NCBI RefSeq assembly: GCF_035083965.1
Contig: NC_089723.1
Coordinates: forward strand, 6,037,501-6,101,500
Direction of reading: 5' to 3'
Source: Branchiostoma lanceolatum
Taxonomy: Eukaryota; Chordata; Leptocardii; Amphioxiformes; Branchiostomatidae
Length of the DNA stretch: 64,000 nucleotides
The notes under the pieces were generated by a model, which worked only from the letters and a program-made list of their open reading frames with translations, made no database searches and was not told the DNA's origin. The position numbers and the translations under genes were made by a program. How positions within the stretch are numbered: the first letter of the stretch is position 1; each line of letters opens with the position of its first letter. Positions 1 to 21,941 of this stretch are shown here, piece by piece.

Positions 1-684
1 ATTAGGATGTCAAGTTTTATTCTATACCTCTATTTTGTATTATGTTTTAATAGTTGTTGCCATTCATTGTACCGTGTACAATTGTCGTTCAATAATGTTC
101 TTCTATGATAATCAGTGAAATATATTCACTCGATACCAGTAATACTACCGTGATTAACGGAGTGATGTACCTTGTAACAAATGTATAAACAAGATATTTG
201 TGCGGGAGATATATTGATTATCTATGGAATGTTATCTGTATTGTGTATAACGTTACATTCTCATTGGAATACAAAATTTCTATACGTATACGCACATTTC
301 ATTTCTGAAACCATGTGTACGTGTGTCGTTTGAATTAACTTAACGTTAACGTTTAGCCATGCTTCTAGCACTAATAACAATAACTTTCTCCAACTGTTGC
401 GCCAGCTAGTCTTTCTTTTTTGGGGGCCAAAAAGGAGTGAAAAGTATGCCAAGGGAGTCGGCTATGGAGAGAGGGCCCAATATGCCATCTACGTGCAAAC
501 TTTTATGGCGGACTTACTTCTGTGGCATGTTATCCGTCTATTAGGCCAATTTCTACGATTTTTCCAGCGACCTGTGGAGCCTGGTAGAGGCTTATTACAT
601 ACAGTGCAAGGTACTGACGGAGAAAACAAAAGTAGAGACGGTGGGTGAAGAGTAAATAAATAAAAAAAATTTTCTCTGACTTAC

Positions 685-850
685 CGCGATCAAATGCACT
701 TCCTTGGCCGTCCTCAAAGCTCCAATAGGTGCCCTGCTTGTCGTCCTCCTCCAAGCCGTTGATGGAATAGATGAAGTGGGACCAGAACTGGCCGTACCAA
801 CTGGCATTAAACCTACAAATGCAGAACGCCGATCCCTTTATTACGCAAAT

Positions 851-883
<33 letters not shown>

Positions 884-2969
884 CCAATCAACCAATAGCC
901 TTTATTTACACTGGAAATGTCCTGTCGGCCTTGGCCGTTTTCCCCAGAGGTCCAGTTTGGAGGGGAGGATGTCACAGGAACACAGATAAAATCCTTCACC
1001 GACAAGTTCGCCAAATTCTGATCACTTGGTTTTCTCATTAACATCTTTACCATTGACGCGTTTATCTTACGTATTTTCTATGTCTTCATTTTTGATTTTC
1101 TGACTGCCTTGTAATTTTCCTGGCATATTTTACATGACGACACACAGATATTCAACACGCTCCAGGGGCTGGGAGTCACTAGAAACAACTGGGGAGTCTA
1201 TGCCGAGAGCAGACCAGCCTGGCGAGCCCTATGCATGTCTGCAGCCGCCATGCATCAGACACTGATGCCTGCGAATGATTGATTGACATAGACTTACGTG
1301 ATGGCGCCATTGTAAAACGCCTGCAGCAGCATGTTGTAGACAGAAGTGCCCGGAGGAACCTCCACTTCGGCCACTGTGGAAGGGCAGCTTGGGTTAACGG
1401 CATTCTCCACCTTCAGTGTCACTGTGGCTAACCCGTCTGTGAAAATAATTGGAAAACTGAAGCAAGGGAAAGTAAGGAAAGTGAAAGTGATCTCGAGACG
1501 AACCAGTTTAGCTCAAAATGAACCTCAATGAACAGATGAGCTTATCTTCCACTGGTCGTGACAGAGAATACAGACGCTATGTACAGTATTTATAGCTTCA
1601 TTGTACCGGGGAAATTCCCTAGCTCTTTTCGACAAGCACGATGAACAGCAGACCAAGGCTTAACGTCCCGTCCTAAGAACTGCGACCCTTTCCGGTAGCG
1701 TGCATGTCGGATGAGCGACACAGCCGGCATCGAACCCGGGGCTTCTAGTTCCAGAGGCAAGATCGCTAACCGCTGGACTACGCACGCTACCTACTGACAC
1801 GACCAAGGGGTGGACAGAAAAAAAGTACAAGGACTGATGTTGTCAAGACCTCTCAGAAATGCTGTGATGCTGATATTGGAAATTCACCAATGGTTGTAAT
1901 GCTATAATACAATAGGTTTATGAAAATTGTATGTTTTATCGCATTATTGCCGTTGTAAATCATTACTACTGTCACTAGGCCAAAGTTGCATGACACCAAT
2001 AGAAAGGGTAGACTCTTAGCTTTCTATTGATGTATAACATATTGGGGTTATTTTGAAGGAAAGGAACCATAAACTAGTGAAATGAAAACAGTACCTCTTG
2101 TTTTTAGAGGGCCTGATAAAGCTGGCATTGGGAAGCTGTACTGGTGAGAAAACCTGGCAGCTTAAGGGCTAAAGAAGGGTCATATCGACCCCGCGAATTT
2201 TCAAGCTCTGTGCCAGGCGACAGCTCATCCACAACAGCGTTTCAACATTTGAAACTGAGAGAATAGCTGCTGCCGAGGCAAAGAAAAGGGCTAGGGAAGC
2301 TCGCCAAGAAAAGGACTAACTCGCACTACCCTATAGAGTGGCTGTCGATACACATCCAATTAGGTTCGCCCCTGAAGCGTTGCCAAAAATTATTGAGCTG
2401 CTTTGATAGTGATTCTATTGTCACTAATCTCTGGCTTTTACTTCGTGGGGATTCAATTTCGCGGTAGGGAGAAAATTTAGCGTTCGCGGTCGTATTTTAG
2501 TTCGCGGTTGAAACAAGGTGGTGACAGAAGACAGTGCAAGCATGTTGACAGTGGTTGCAAGTTCTCATGGATCAAAAGCGATGCCTGGCAATCCTTGCTA
2601 GAACTGCATGCTTGACAGTTGATGCTTGCAGTTGTAGCAAGGATTGCCAGGCGCGCTTTTGATTCACGAACATACATGTAAGGTGAAGAGGTGACACGAA
2701 AACCGCGAATATAAAACCACCGTGAAAATTTCGACATTTTCAATATTTTGTGCATTGCCAGGTGTATTCTCGGAAAAAATATCCATTGACATAACGTTGG
2801 AATTAAAATGGTTCACAGACACTGTTTGCCGTCATGATTACAAGTAATAGTTTCTGCGAGAATGTACTCGTTAAAAAGTAGAAAAAATGATTGGATTTCG
2901 GTTCTTACCTGTTCCATCGCCTGCTTTAGTTAGGAACGCAACTCCTCTGTATTTCTTCTGTCCACTCAT
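685..2969 (-). CDS. DUF4430-domain protein, copy 1 (3' end outside window)
   Basis: Three coding exons on the minus strand: 2969-2909, 1436-1298 and 812-685, giving 106 residues before the window edge. Splice sites are gtaagaac, gtaagtc and gtaagtc donors with cag/tag acceptors, and phases join cleanly. The protein starts MSGQKKYRGVAFL, then a strand-rich segment with [14 protein letters not shown], then [11 protein letters not shown] and TYWSF. This pattern matches the DUF4430 fold found at the C-terminus of transcobalamin and gastric intrinsic factor, where it helps clamp cobalamin. Here the helical barrel domain and a signal peptide are absent, so the product looks like a lone DUF4430 domain, possibly cytosolic; ligand binding is not shown. 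The start is the only Met in its exon and the preceding exon appears non-coding. It is paralogous to the complete gene at 43548-47508, whose final exon suggests the missing 21 residues. Function unknown. Confidence 0.8.
1490..1796 (-). repeat. tRNA-derived SINE, family 1
   Basis: The minus strand carries a pol III A-box-like word (GTAGTCCAGCGGTTAGC, 1764-1780) and a B-box-like word (GGGTTCGATGCCGG, 1725-1738), followed by a roughly 230-base body ending near AACTGGTTCG. A second copy of the whole unit lies at 9243-9734. The head does not fold as a clean tRNA, so I call a SINE. Confidence 0.6.
2440..2750. repeat. Degenerate TA-type MITE with a foldback inside
   Basis: Words such as TTCGCGGTAGGGAGAAAAT, AGTTCGCGGTTGAAACAA and AACCGCGAATATAAAACC mark a decayed copy of the CTGTAAATGCAG family. 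Within it, 2571-2665 is an inverted repeat whose arms share ATCAAAAGCG and CAATCCTTGCTAGAACTGCA. The same foldback recurs at 36726-36822. Confidence 0.5.
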
Positions 2970-3084
2970 TGCTCTGAAGTATTCTCACTAAAGAGATGAA
3001 AATAATTCATCATCATAAGAGGAGAGAAAGGTAAAAGAATTTGTTTTTAATTGTCAGCAACCTTCGCGTTGTGTTACGGCAGAC

Positions 3085-3240
3085 GCACGCACACACACAC
3101 ATGCACATACACGCACGTACGTACGCACACGCACACACACACGCACATACACACGCGCACACACACACACACGCGCACACACACGCACACACAGTCACAC
3201 ACAGACACACGCACACACACGCACACACGCACAAACACAC
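3085..3240. repeat. CA-rich microsatellite
   Basis: About 155 bases of CACA/CGCA repeats with interruptions. It gives long spurious reading frames on both strands. The right end passes into a CATAACCTTCTTG word seen beside other CA arrays in the window. Confidence 0.9.
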
Positions 3241-3894
3241 AGCCGGCTGGCCCCGAAAGCATAACCTTCTTGACAGGAAGGCCGTACATGAGGAAGTGAA
3301 ACTCTGTCTGAAGGCTGGTCACGTAGTATGAGTCATACGCTTAGGGACTTTCATTTTCACTTCCTTGATTCTGTGCCAAGAATGGGACTTGACAAGTTGA
3401 TAAAGCAAGGCAACAAGCTATATGAATTTGTAAGTACGGTGAAACATATGTACACACTCACTCACAGACACTTGTACTTGAAAATAAAATAACTAATTTC
3501 ACGCTGGTGTTTCGGGAAGTCCAGGTACAGACCAGCTCCACATTTGACTCGTCACATCTTGCATGAGTTAGCTAACAACACCGACAAAATCTACGTGTAC
3601 AAAATACGTACTTTCATACCGAGCTAAACAAAAAGGCATTCCAAGGCATACCCAGGGGATCAGATTCTCTGACAAAGATATTCAGAATGCCTAGCTATGC
3701 TACACGGTCACACACTTTGACCTGTTTGACAGTAACTTCCCCCTCAATAAACGTAAATGTCCTATTGCCTCTTGTAACTTGTCCTATTGCGTCTTGTAAT
3801 TCTCTGAAACTCCATGCGCCCCTCCGGTCTCTTAACAATGCCCCCGTGCGATTTTCTTCTAAAAAATAAATTATCGATGGTCCCCGTATCTCAC
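3241..3894. other. Intron of DUF4430 copy 1, no assigned feature
   Basis: Apart from fragments of dispersed repeats I see nothing assignable. A 70-codon minus-strand frame at 3695-3907 overlaps the inferred first exon but resembles no family I recognise. Confidence 0.4.
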
Positions 3895-4000
3895 CTTGGT
3901 TCGTCAAGATATGAAGACTTTATCTCGGAAGTGTCTGTGGCGTCTTGACAACGATATGCCTGCGATCTGAAGCCACGAGAAGTCGTCTCTCCGCAAACTG
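3895..4000 (-). other. Probable non-coding first exon of DUF4430 copy 1
   Basis: Downstream of a TATA box on the minus strand runs about 105 bases without any ATG, ending at a good splice donor (CCAAG then gtgagata, exon end at 3895). The next acceptor to the left (ctttag, exon start 2987) opens the exon carrying the MSGQ start codon. I infer a 5' UTR exon spliced to 2987-2909. The 5' end is estimated from TATA spacing only. Confidence 0.5.
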
Positions 4001-4024
4001 CCGGCTGAGTTAAGATCGCCCCGG

Positions 4025-4032
4025 CTTTTATA
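4025..4032 (-). promoter_or_regulatory. TATA box (TATAAAAG) of DUF4430 copy 1
   Basis: The minus strand reads GGATATAAAAGCCGGGG. It lies about 30 bases upstream of the inferred transcript start and of the donor-bounded exon at 3895. A canonical TATA box plus correctly spaced donor in a unique-looking segment supports a core promoter. No equivalent was seen upstream of the second copy. Confidence 0.5.
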
Positions 4033-4705
4033 TCCTTAAAGTTGGCCCACACATGTACACCGCGTCGTCATGCTTACAAATAGAGTTACAGGCGTCCTGT
4101 TTTCTCGGAAGAAATTGAAAGAAATCTGCCCTGTCATTGGTGCAGCTGTTGTTAAGCGTGAATTGGTAAAGGCCGCTCTGGCATGGCGGCCAAGTTTAAC
4201 ATGATTGATAAGAATAATTAGTGTGTGGTTCCGGGTTACCGTCTTCGTGGAAACCACTGTATCTTTAATTTTGTATAAATTAACGAGAAACCGCCTCCTG
4301 AGTGGAAGCATTTCCGCTATTTACCAGCGTAGTAACTCTACTCAAACTCTACTCGATCATGCGGAACAGACACCGCTAAACTTACAGTTCAAATCAGCCT
4401 TGTACCTGATCGTCACCTTGCGGTTTTCATACTAATTGCATCCTACTGCATGTTATAACTATTGTGCTGCTTTTCTTTATTCAATAACCTTTGTCTGTTG
4501 CGAAGCTGATTTACCTTGTGACTTCTATGCTGATTTACTTTATTTATTCCTTATATTATATCGATATGTATTGATCATTTGTTGTATAAGGTTGCTATGA
4601 TTTCGGTATGGCGGCCTTGAAAAGGTGACCTTGGACAAGGAAACCTGTTCCGCCATACTTGCTACTGTGGAAAAAACATAATGAATATATGAATAACTTA
4701 TCAAC

Positions 4706-4960
4706 AACTCACCAGATGACAGGTTCTTGCCCAAGAGACCAGATATAACTGCGCTAGGTTCCTTTACATTCCAACACACTCCCACACACATGCCCTCCAA
4801 CCCAATCAAATTTCCACCCTTACACTTTTGCAAGCCTGTGGCTACGGTACTTGCATACTGATGTACGGACTAATGCTCCAGCAAGCCTCTTGAAATACAC
4901 CAACTATAAATTCCTTAGTAACTCTGTCCATTCATCCAAGTAAAAGTAACAGTAAAAATA
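4706..4960. repeat. Dispersed 3' module, partial copy
   Basis: Shares CTCACCAGATGACAGGTT, CATGCCCTCCAACCCAAT, GCAAGCCTGTGGCTA and CCTTAGTAACTCTGTCCATT with longer copies at 30783-31240, 41640-43430 and 47920-49720. Orientation is the same. It lies on the 3' side of the orphan terminal exon at 5135-5199, interrupted by a SINE at 4968. Confidence 0.75.
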
Positions 4961-4967
4961 AAAGTCG

Positions 4968-5105
4968 CGGTGGCGTAGTGGCAGGATGTTTGGCCCCAGA
5001 ACCCAGAGATACTGGGTTCGAATCTGGGGTTCCCTGATTTGTCCCGTTGACGTTAAGCCAGTTGGGAAAGGCACTTTACACGACTTTCCCCACTTTACTC
5101 AAGTT
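4968..5105 (+). repeat. tRNA-derived SINE, family 2
   Basis: The plus strand reads GTGGCGTAGTGGCAGG (A-box-like), then GGGTTCGAATCTGGG (B-box-like) about 40 bases later, then a non-tRNA tail with a CACTTTACACGACTTTCCCC word. It is inserted between the partial 3' module and the orphan exon. Confidence 0.6.
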
Positions 5106-5134
5106 CCTTCCGGAACTACATAATGTTGGACGTC

Positions 5135-5199
5135 TCACTTGAAACGCGTGTAGAGAAACTCGATTGTGTCCCCATCCTTCACCGAGATCAGCTCCACAC
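5135..5199 (-). pseudogene. Orphan DUF4430 terminal exon
   Basis: A 65-base minus-strand segment preceded by an intact acceptor (ctactctag) encodes [21 protein letters not shown] and a stop. It differs at only a few bases from the terminal exon at 43548-43612, has the same length and phase, and shares flanking intron sequence for about 80 bases. No partner exons 1-3 are visible to its right up to the transporter gene. It is therefore a relic of another gene copy, or the end of a gene whose other exons were lost. The open frame suggests recent duplication. Confidence 0.75.
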
Positions 5200-5213
5200 C
5201 TAGAGTAGGGTAG

Positions 5214-6198
5214 AATGATATAAACAAGCAAACATAACATAGATAATGTAGATGTATAATGGTGATGATGATAATGACAATCTTATATGGAAACGCGGGC
5301 GTGAATAGTTATATCACTGTCCCGTCAGTCACAGTGATTTTTTAATTTTTTATTCAGAAAACAAGATACACATGGACATGGACATAGCGGCGCCACACTC
5401 ACAGTGATTGACAGCGCTTCCGGGCACAGTCTGTGACAGTCGGGCTGTGTCACGTTCTGTGCCTGGAAAAAGCACGGAACGTGACGGGCACGAATCGTGA
5501 CGCCGCAGATGCGCTTTACAATGGCCACATAGAAAGGATGTAACATGTTGCTTCCGAGTCTGTGACAGTCGGCTCGTTACATGTTGCTTCCGAGTATATT
5601 TCTTTCAAACGGCCTGGACACTAGCACGGTCAATCTTGGTGACTCAAATGTTTTCGTCGCTGAACAAAAGGGGTTGTCAATCAGAGCCTGTTTGATAGGC
5701 GGGGCCGGTGATAGCCTCCATTTCACGTAAACAACATCTGATACAAGAACTGTCGTCACAAATTCCATACTTTTAGTGAAGTAAAATAACAGTTGTATTT
5801 CCTATACCTAAATGTTGTGGGTGTTGGCATTGGAAAAATCATGCTCGTTCTTTGTATGTTGTTCCACTAATGTTTTGATTCTGTAAAGATTCGATTGGTT
5901 GACCTACTTTTGGGTGTAAAGATCGTTGTCCCTATGGAGGAAGCGATAACGATCTCACTCTCCAAGCAGAGGTCATCATTGGTGGGTGGATGCTGAATAT
6001 AGATCAATTGAATAAGTACAAAGCTCTTTATTCAGAACCAAGGAGTAACATAACAGCCAATGGCAGTGTCTGTCGTCTTTTTCAGGGCAATAATGACTGG
6101 TTCACCTTACACTGCAGCTAGGTGTCGCTGCTAACAATGCGGTCCCAAACGTATTGTCACATAGATATTATCAAGCAACAATAATAAGTCATTATTGC
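5214..6198. other. Intergenic, no gene seen
   Basis: The first 80 bases continue the homology with the intron beside 43612. A minus-strand AATAAA at about 6019-6026 could serve the transporter gene, giving a 3' UTR of about 900 bases. Otherwise I recognise nothing. Confidence 0.35.
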
Positions 6199-6390
6199 TC
6201 TGAAGAAGATAACCTATGATGCTTGCAGTTGGTTGCACCTCTTGTTTTATACGCGAATATGTTTACGTTCCTGTTGTAGGAAAACACCCTCTGAAGAAGA
6301 TAACCTATGATGCTTGCAGTTGGTTGCACCTCTTGTTTTATACACAAATATGTTTACGTTCCTGTTGTAGGAAAACACCCTCCGAAGAAG
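6199..6390. repeat. Two tandem copies of a 91-bp unit
   Basis: Unit 1 is 6199-6289 and unit 2 is 6290-6380, differing only around ACGCGAATATG versus ACACAAATATG. A third partial start (TCCGAAGAAG) follows at 6381. The unit length is not a multiple of three. Confidence 0.9.
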
Positions 6391-6462
6391 ACCACCCTCG
6401 GAACAAAGAGAGGTGGGAAGGGTCTAATGGCGACGTTTTACATCTGGGACACGGTGACGTCA

Positions 6463-6528
6463 CAGGCAGAGGAAGTCCTCCTATCTTCCGAATCAGATCT
6501 ATCTGTACTATCTTGTCTTGAGCATTGA
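6463..6528 (+). pseudogene. Plus-strand echo of the transporter C-terminal tail
   Basis: The plus strand encodes AEEVLLSSESDLSVLSCLEH and a stop. The minus-strand terminal exon of the transporter 400 bases away ends EEDKLLSSELDLSVLLDCRESEV and a stop. Eleven of the thirteen core residues match, mostly with different codons, so this is not a simple recent DNA copy. It may be the end of a divergent paralogous gene pointing the other way, or a relic. No upstream plus-strand exons were found in the window. Confidence 0.45.
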
Positions 6529-6938
6529 TGTTTCTGGCCTAGGATGAAGAGATGCTGCTACAGTAACAATTGAGCCGCCTTTCTTCGTTAATCGATGGCA
6601 ACATCAGGCTCTGATGAATTGATTTTAAAAAAAAAAGAAAAAAAAAGAAGTAGAGTGCAGAGAGACTGTTCTCTGAGTTTTAAGTAAGCTCGTTAATTCA
6701 TGTTGTAAATTACATAGTAAATTCCTTCTCAGGGAAATGTAAGTGTAAAATAATTCGTAAAAAAAATCAAATTGTTATTCGTAGCCCAAAAATGGCAATC
6801 AATGCAATGGGTCCCACATTACTGTTATATTTCTGTGACGTTCGGTGCAAATTGGTACATTAAGGATCAGCCTTTTATCAAAAAGTATAATATTCCAATA
6901 AAGCCGAAGATTTCGGTTTCCTATGGCATTTCTATGCA

Positions 6939-18440
<11,502 letters not shown>

Positions 18441-18459
18441 GGTCGGGCTGTACTTGTAT

Positions 18460-20700
18460 CTAATAACACAGAAGAAACACAAGTTCAACAAGCTGCTAGG
18501 GGGCCCAAACCTACACCACTTATTTCTTACATCACAAGCTAACTCCCACCAAAAAATCAAGACCATAGCACGTCCAGGTCAAAATATACAAGAACGGAAG
18601 TTCTGCTGCAGTACGGGGGGGGGGGGGGGGGGGGGGGGGGCTTGAGCTTTGTGTCCCCAACACCCACCCACATACTAGCCTGACGAATCGCGCTCCTAGT
18701 AACCTTCGGCCGAGAGCTTGTGTAAATACAGGCTAACCCACATACTAACTATCATTGTAATCCATCCAGAGGCTCTTGAGTTATGCTGACTACAATAGTC
18801 GGGAAACACTAACACACAGACACACAGACAGACACACAGACACGCCAAAAACTATATAATAATACACGACACGGCAATGCGACGTCTGGTAGATTTTAAA
18901 CACAATATAATCTCAACAACTGTATGTTAAGCTGGTAGATTTGTATGTGAAACAAGCAAGGACAGACAACCCACATAGGACAGTAGTGGCATTCAACAAT
19001 ATCAAACACAACAAGAAATAATTATGCAAATTAGATACTGATTTGCATAATAAGTGTCTAATCATGTACATCATCACTCAAGCTATCTACTTTCCAAAAT
19101 TCATGACCATCCATCAAGCCCTTCTTGAGTTATTCCCTTTCAAAGTCTGAACCTAAACCTGCTCCTGCAGTTCCAAAAGCCGCTAGGGGGCCAAAACCCA
19201 TACCACGTACTCTCTGTCCAAAGAGCTATCTACCACTCAAAAATCAGTTCCATAGCTTGTCCAGAACACGAGATATCAAAACAGGAAGTTCCGCTGCAGT
19301 ACCGTAACAAGCCGCTAGGGGACCCAAAATCTAATCATTTCCACGTCTCATCAAGACCTACCCACCTACCAAATATGAAGACAATCCATCCAAGCCTTCT
19401 CGAGTTATGCTGTACGTTACAAACATCCAAACAAACATACAAACGCTACCCTATGCATAACCTTCTCGGCGAAGGTAATTACCTACTAGTAGTACGAAAA
19501 AACAGGTACAGAAGGAGGAAGAAAGCATATGTAGCTGATACTAGGCCCCTCTCCTCTATACAAATCAAAATTGATTAATCGATAAATAACAATGAAGTAA
19601 TACAAGTAATACATAGCAGACGATAACGATATAATAAGGGTAATCAAATAATTAATGATATATCAATTAAGTTAAGTTGAGAACTGAGCATATGATGCTA
19701 TTGCAGGGGATTTGGATGTCTTATGAGATGGGTTTTCATGGCACATTCAAACATCAGATGCAGAAAAAAAAAAAAGGTGGTCGTATATTTTCGAGACTGT
19801 TCGATTTTGTAACACATTTGTGCAAACGTAAGTGTCAGATATTACTCTACTCTACTCTACTCTACTCTACTCTACTCTACTCTACTCTACTCTACTCTAC
19901 TCTACTCTACTCTACTCTACTCTACTCTACTCTACTCTACTACTCTGCTCTGCTCTGCTCTGCTCTGCTCTGCTCTGCTCTGCTCTACTCTACCCTAATC
20001 TACTCTAGTAGTCTCTACTCTACTCTGCTCTACTCTACTCTACATTTGTCTGTGGAACAGGTATGTTGAGTAGAAAACACACGGAGGATAGGGGGCAACC
20101 AACCATAACCATCCATGCCGGACGTAAATTCAGATATCTCCTGTTAATTGTGAAAATGAGTCACTGATGTAACTTTATAGGTATGTATCTTTTGTCTGCG
20201 GCCGGCCAAAAATGCATATCATGTGGTAAAAACGAAGAATGGGCTTCGATCGTGCAAGGTATCCAGTTATTCCACTCTCAGTTGACCGAATGACCTGACG
20301 TTACGCAACTCTTGGCATCTAATCAACAACAACACAAAAGGCTTGTTATCGGTATGTGTGATCTGGGTTCAAAGGTCACCAACCGGACCAAAAAAAGTAG
20401 GTCACGCCGGTAGAAGGTTATCTCTAGGGTTACCCTTGATGAATTAAATGTTGTCATTTTCAAGGAAATCATCTAAGTGACCCGGCCAACTGAAGTTATG
20501 ATGTTCGGCCTCTCAGTCTTTTTACAGGTCCAGTATTACATATTTGTTATGTATTTCATGCCCATTGCGTAGGGCTCAACTCTGACCATCTGCTTGTAGA
20601 ATGGCAGGCCGTCAGAGACTGACTTACTATGAAGTTAAAAAAACGGAGGCACTTCTAATACTAAATCATGGGCACAGAGGAGAACAGCTTTTTAACGTCG
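18460..20700. other. Large 5' intron, repeats only
   Basis: Contains a poly-G run of about 24 (from 18617), a short TAGCCTG-ended MITE (18673-18737, also at 28866-28968), and two copies of the CGGAAGTTCCGCTGCAGTA repeat (18590-18800, 19080-19480). No exon was recognised. Confidence 0.5.
19841..20045. repeat. CTACT pentanucleotide array
   Basis: About 200 bases of TCTAC repeats with an internal block of TCTGC variants at 19946-19985. It reads open as YSTLL repeats on the plus strand, which is not evidence of a gene. Confidence 0.95.
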
Positions 20701-20709
20701 GTGACATAC

Positions 20710-20830
20710 CTGTCTGACCCGGGAAGTAATATCAGGACGGCAAAACTGTTGACTGGCGGATGTCATGCCCCGAACGTTACACTAAAGATCGATGTCACCA
20801 CAATCAATATTTGTTTGCGCATGCGGGTTG
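20710..20830 (-). promoter_or_regulatory. Candidate 5' UTR exon and promoter of the MFSD2-like gene
   Basis: A strong minus-strand donor (GTCAGACAG then gtatgtc, exon end 20710) lies about 2.2 kb upstream of the acceptor at 18459. In the frame that would join, a stop precedes the start codon, so this exon would be untranslated. A TGCGCATGCGG word (20816-20826) resembles an NRF-1 site, common at CpG-type promoters. Exon 5' limit unknown. Confidence 0.35.
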
Positions 20831-21098
20831 AGATTGCGGAGGGGCGAGGTTCGCTGATTTTCTACCGCTCGGTTTTTTTAATACGATGTATTTTTGCTCG
20901 CTTCCCTCGTCTGATATGTGCGTGGTTTGCTCGAAACAGCACATTTACTGCGCAGCTTGGGTTATCGTCTATCCCGGCCTGAGTTGACTGACTGAAATAA
21001 AACGCAAGACACAACAATGAACTGTTTTGGGTTATATGACTGATGTGGGTTCAAAGGTCGCGGAGGTAAAAAATAGACCATCAAAATTGGGTCACCCC

Positions 21099-21163
21099 GG
21101 CCTCGTCCTTTGTTGACCTTAGCCGGGTGAGTCACCCGGCTAAGGTCAACAAAGGACGAGGCC
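21099..21163. repeat. Perfect 65-bp palindrome
   Basis: Two 32-base arms, beginning GGCCTCGTCCTTTGTTGACC, are exact complements around a single central G at 21131. Flanking sequence resembles 20345-20440 (GGGTTCAAAGGTC), so the palindrome sits inside a repeated segment. Confidence 0.9.
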
Positions 21164-21941
21164 GTTCAATACATGTAACGTAAACATGACCTATTTACGT
21201 GCGGGAGCTCAGCAGTTTAATTTGGGTCATGTCCACATATCGCGGTGTGCAAAGCCTGTTCTCATGAGCAACAACCAACGTCATAAGTATGATCCTTAGC
21301 CATGTCTCTCTTTTATACAAAACAATGAAAAAAGGTTTACGTCCAGCGACATAACAGAATAAACTCCTGAACCAGTAACAACAAGTTGCACGGAAGCGCC
21401 ATGCGTGACGTGTTTCATATGTTATTCGACACCGCGCACTTCATCATGTTTTTCTAACTTACACGATAGCTAGTATCTTTAATTTTTATTTAAACGTAGC
21501 TGGCGTTAACTTGACCTTTCTTTGATATTCAGACTATCCATGGTGATTCGAGGTTTGAAACGCTTGCCAGTTTTAGAAAGGTTTAATACAACCTAGTGAC
21601 CCCCGCTCAGATGATACATTTTTGCACGGCATAACATCGTGGCCATGCGTTTATCACGTGAACGCCACGTGCTGCTGATGTCGGAGAAATTTACAACACA
21701 AACATTATTTTCTTCCATCGCGTCAGGCAAGCGGAGGGACAAACATTGTGACTTTACTGTCATTTGTCTGTAGACTACTTTCGACAGTTACTGTGCATTT
21801 TTTTCTGGTCTTTGTTCTTCAAGCATAGCGCTAGAAGGGAAAAGACTGATGTAGACGATAATGGGTTAGCCTAGCACAATTCTACATCATATACCCTAGC
21901 ATAAATACATGCTCGCACGGCGTTAAACAGGCGGAGAAAAC

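Noticed and set aside
3041-3331. Overlapping reading frames on both strands rich in His/Thr or Cys/Val
   Set aside because: They are translations of a CA microsatellite; the same happens at 17059-17836, 28591-28903, 41217-41553 and 59502-59853.
3695-3907. 70-codon minus-strand frame (MTNQGEIRGPS start)
   Set aside because: Overlaps the inferred untranslated exon and intron; no family recognised and no supporting splice sites.
4970-5045. Possible tRNA gene (A and B box present)
   Set aside because: No acceptor stem or clean cloverleaf and a SINE-like body follows; similar heads at 1725, 7430, 12490, 24527 and 52350 were rejected as tRNA genes for the same reason.
19841-20045. CRISPR-like short regular repeat
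   Set aside because: A 5-base microsatellite without spacers in a eukaryotic genome.
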